Shown here one piece after another: positions 13,834-14,999 of a stretch of 14,999 bases of DNA (positions are counted from its first letter, which is position 1; every line of letters starts with the position of its first letter). This stretch comes from Oscillospiraceae bacterium (GTDB lineage Bacteria; Bacillota; Clostridia; Oscillospirales; Ruminococcaceae), in assembly GCA_900768125.1 (NCBI GenBank), contig CAAGBS010000004.1:1-14999 (forward strand), read 5' to 3'. Made by a program: the position numbers and the translations under genes. Under the pieces are notes generated by a model. The model was not told the DNA's origin. It saw only the letters and a program-made list of their open reading frames with translations, and did not search any database.

Positions 13834-14865
13834 ATGAACGAATTTATAGGATACAGAAACGGCGTTGACCTCGGCGGCTGGCTCTCCCAGTGCGGCTACG
13901 AAAAGGAACATATCGAGAGCTTCATCACAGAAGCGGATATCGCGCGGATAGCTTCGTGGGGCTGCGACCATGTTCGCCTGCCGTTTGACTACAATATAAT
14001 CCTTGATGAAAACGGCGGCGTTACGGAAAGCGGGCTGAAGCTGCTGGAGCGCTGTGCGGACTGGTGCGGGGCGCACGGGCTTAATATAATTCTCGACCTG
14101 CACAAGACGATGGGATTTTCGTTCGACAAGGGCGAGCAGGAATCCGGGTTCTTCGAGAATCAGCGCTATCAGGATATTTTCGTGAACCTCTGGAGCCGCA
14201 TTGCGAAGCGCTTTGGCAATCGTAAAGACGTTGCATTTGAGCTTCTCAACGAAATAACCGAGCGCCGTTTCGCGGAGATATGGAACCGTATCGCCGCGCG
14301 CACGATAACCGAAATTCGCAGGTACGCTCCGGATAATTTCGTGCTCATCGGCGGCATTTATCAGAACAGCATCTTCGGTCTGACGCTGCTTGACAAGCCG
14401 TGCGACGAGCATATCGTGTTCAATTTCCACTACTACAATCCGCTGGTGTTCACTCATCAGAAAGCATACTGGATAGATAAAATGACGGACGAATGCGAAA
14501 TAAGCTATCCCGCTCCCACAAAGGAATATTATGAAAAATCCCTTAAATTCATCGGTCCCGACCTCGCGCAGGCTTATGAGAATTACCCCGTGGATATAGT
14601 TGACCGCCGTTTCATGGAAGCGGAAATGCAGGTCGCCGCCGATGTCGGCAAGAAAATGAACGTCCCGGTTTACTGCGGGGAATACGGCGTTATCGACAAG
14701 GTGGGCGGCGCTGACCTGCTCCGCTGGTATGATGATATCCACGCCGTGTTCGACAAATTCGGTTTCGGCCGTGCCGCGTGGAACTACAAGGAAAAGGATT
14801 TCGGAATAGTTGACGAATGCCGCGCGGATATCGCAGATGAGATCGTAAAACATCTGAAACGATAA
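13834..14865 (+). CDS. CelC-like GH5 endo-beta-glucanase without signal peptide (probably GH5_37)
   Basis: A 343-residue single-domain (beta/alpha)8 glycoside hydrolase. Acid/base Glu140 lies in FELLNE and nucleophile Glu283 in YCGEYG; FNFHYYNP near 196-203 and DHVRLPFDY near 45-53 are further active-site strands. The whole chain lines up by eye with Clostridium thermocellum CelC, which from memory also has 343 residues and acid/base Glu140. There is no secretion signal and no carbohydrate-binding module, so it probably works in the cytoplasm on imported oligosaccharides, or is released in some other way. GGAGG inside the end of the lichenase gene serves as its ribosome binding site, 2 nt separating the genes. 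It is the last gene of the pair. Confidence 0.92.
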   Translation: MNEFIGYRNGVDLGGWLSQCGYEKEHIESFITEADIARIASWGCDHVRLPFDYNIILDENGGVTESGLKLLERCADWCGAHGLNIILDLHKTMGFSFDKGEQESGFFENQRYQDIFVNLWSRIAKRFGNRKDVAFELLNEITERRFAEIWNRIAARTITEIRRYAPDNFVLIGGIYQNSIFGLTLLDKPCDEHIVFNFHYYNPLVFTHQKAYWIDKMTDECEISYPAPTKEYYEKSLKFIGPDLAQAYENYPVDIVDRRFMEAEMQVAADVGKKMNVPVYCGEYGVIDKVGGADLLRWYDDIHAVFDKFGFGRAAWNYKEKDFGIVDECRADIADEIVKHLKR

Positions 14866-14888
14866 TTGCAAACGAACAGTAGCATAAG

Positions 14889-14990
14889 GGCACCTCTAAA
14901 AACCTCCTTCACGGCAGATTTCTATGACTTATATCATCTGCGTCGTTACCAAACCTTGAAATACATCAAGTATTACTGCGGTTTGGTGCC
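14889..14990. repeat. Nested palindromic element after the GH5 gene, possibly cut by the window edge
   Basis: GGCACC (14889-14894) and GGTGCC (14985-14990) are inverted at the ends. Inside, CAGAT/ATCTG (14915-14940) forms one arm, and ACCAAACC/GGTTTGGT (14948-14987) encloses CTTGA/TCAAG with loop AATACA. TAGCATCTG follows to the end of the window, echoing the inner CATCTG. It could be the operon's transcript end, a REP-like unit, or the tip of an insertion element. Confidence 0.5.
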
Positions 14991-14999
14991 TAGCATCTG

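Noticed and set aside
13672..14871. 399-codon minus-strand open frame opposite the GH5 gene
   Set aside because: The plus frame has intact GH5 catalytic motifs along its whole length; the opposite frame shows no family features.

Overview
The window looks like chromosomal DNA of a Gram-positive, cellulose- or beta-glucan-degrading clostridium, most likely a Ruminococcus-type member of the Oscillospiraceae. The evidence is a close full-length match by eye to clostridial cellobiose phosphorylase, a GH16 lichenase next to a CelC-like GH5 glucanase, an NPXTG-type wall-anchored protein, two lipoproteins, strong AAGGAGG-type ribosome binding sites and sigma-A promoters. Coding DNA is moderately GC-rich. 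The species cannot be fixed from sequence reading alone.

Layout. (1) 1-640 is non-coding and packed with palindromes. Bases 1-342 form a degenerate inverted duplication of three palindrome types, and 384-545 hold four more hairpins. (2) 643-6550, minus strand, is a seven-gene operon read from a strong promoter at 6596-6624: PlsC-like acyltransferase, acyl carrier protein, a fused double ketosynthase, FabG-type ketoreductase, FabZ-type dehydratase, Sfp-type phosphopantetheinyl transferase and a flavodoxin-fold oxidoreductase. The second ketosynthase half has lost all three catalytic residues, so the protein reads as a one-chain KS plus chain-length-factor. With reductase and dehydratase present and no enoyl reductase, the set looks like a compact highly reducing type II polyketide (polyene-like) pathway. 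A hairpin followed by U5 lies inside the operon, just before fabG. (3) 6551-7027 is a divergent regulatory region with a perfect 16-bp palindrome of LacI-operator type and a structured leader. (4) 7028-9502, plus strand, is cellobiose phosphorylase. (5) 9503-9816 holds two terminator-like hairpins around a 100-bp palindromic element. (6) 9817-11948, minus strand, is a two-gene unit: a wall-anchored protein with a possible carbohydrate-binding domain, then a solute-binding lipoprotein with no permease genes nearby. (7) 12148-14865, plus strand, is an AraC-type regulator, then a GH16 lichenase lipoprotein and a CelC-like GH5 enzyme 2 nt apart. (8) 14866-14999 carries the start of another palindromic element cut by the window edge.

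Working model (inference): the surface lichenase cuts mixed-linkage beta-glucan, the wall protein and binding lipoprotein hold or capture oligosaccharides, the signal-less GH5 enzyme trims imported oligosaccharides, and cellobiose phosphorylase converts cellobiose to glucose 1-phosphate and glucose. The polyketide-like operon shares an intergenic region with the phosphorylase and may respond to the same sugar signal. Its product is unknown.
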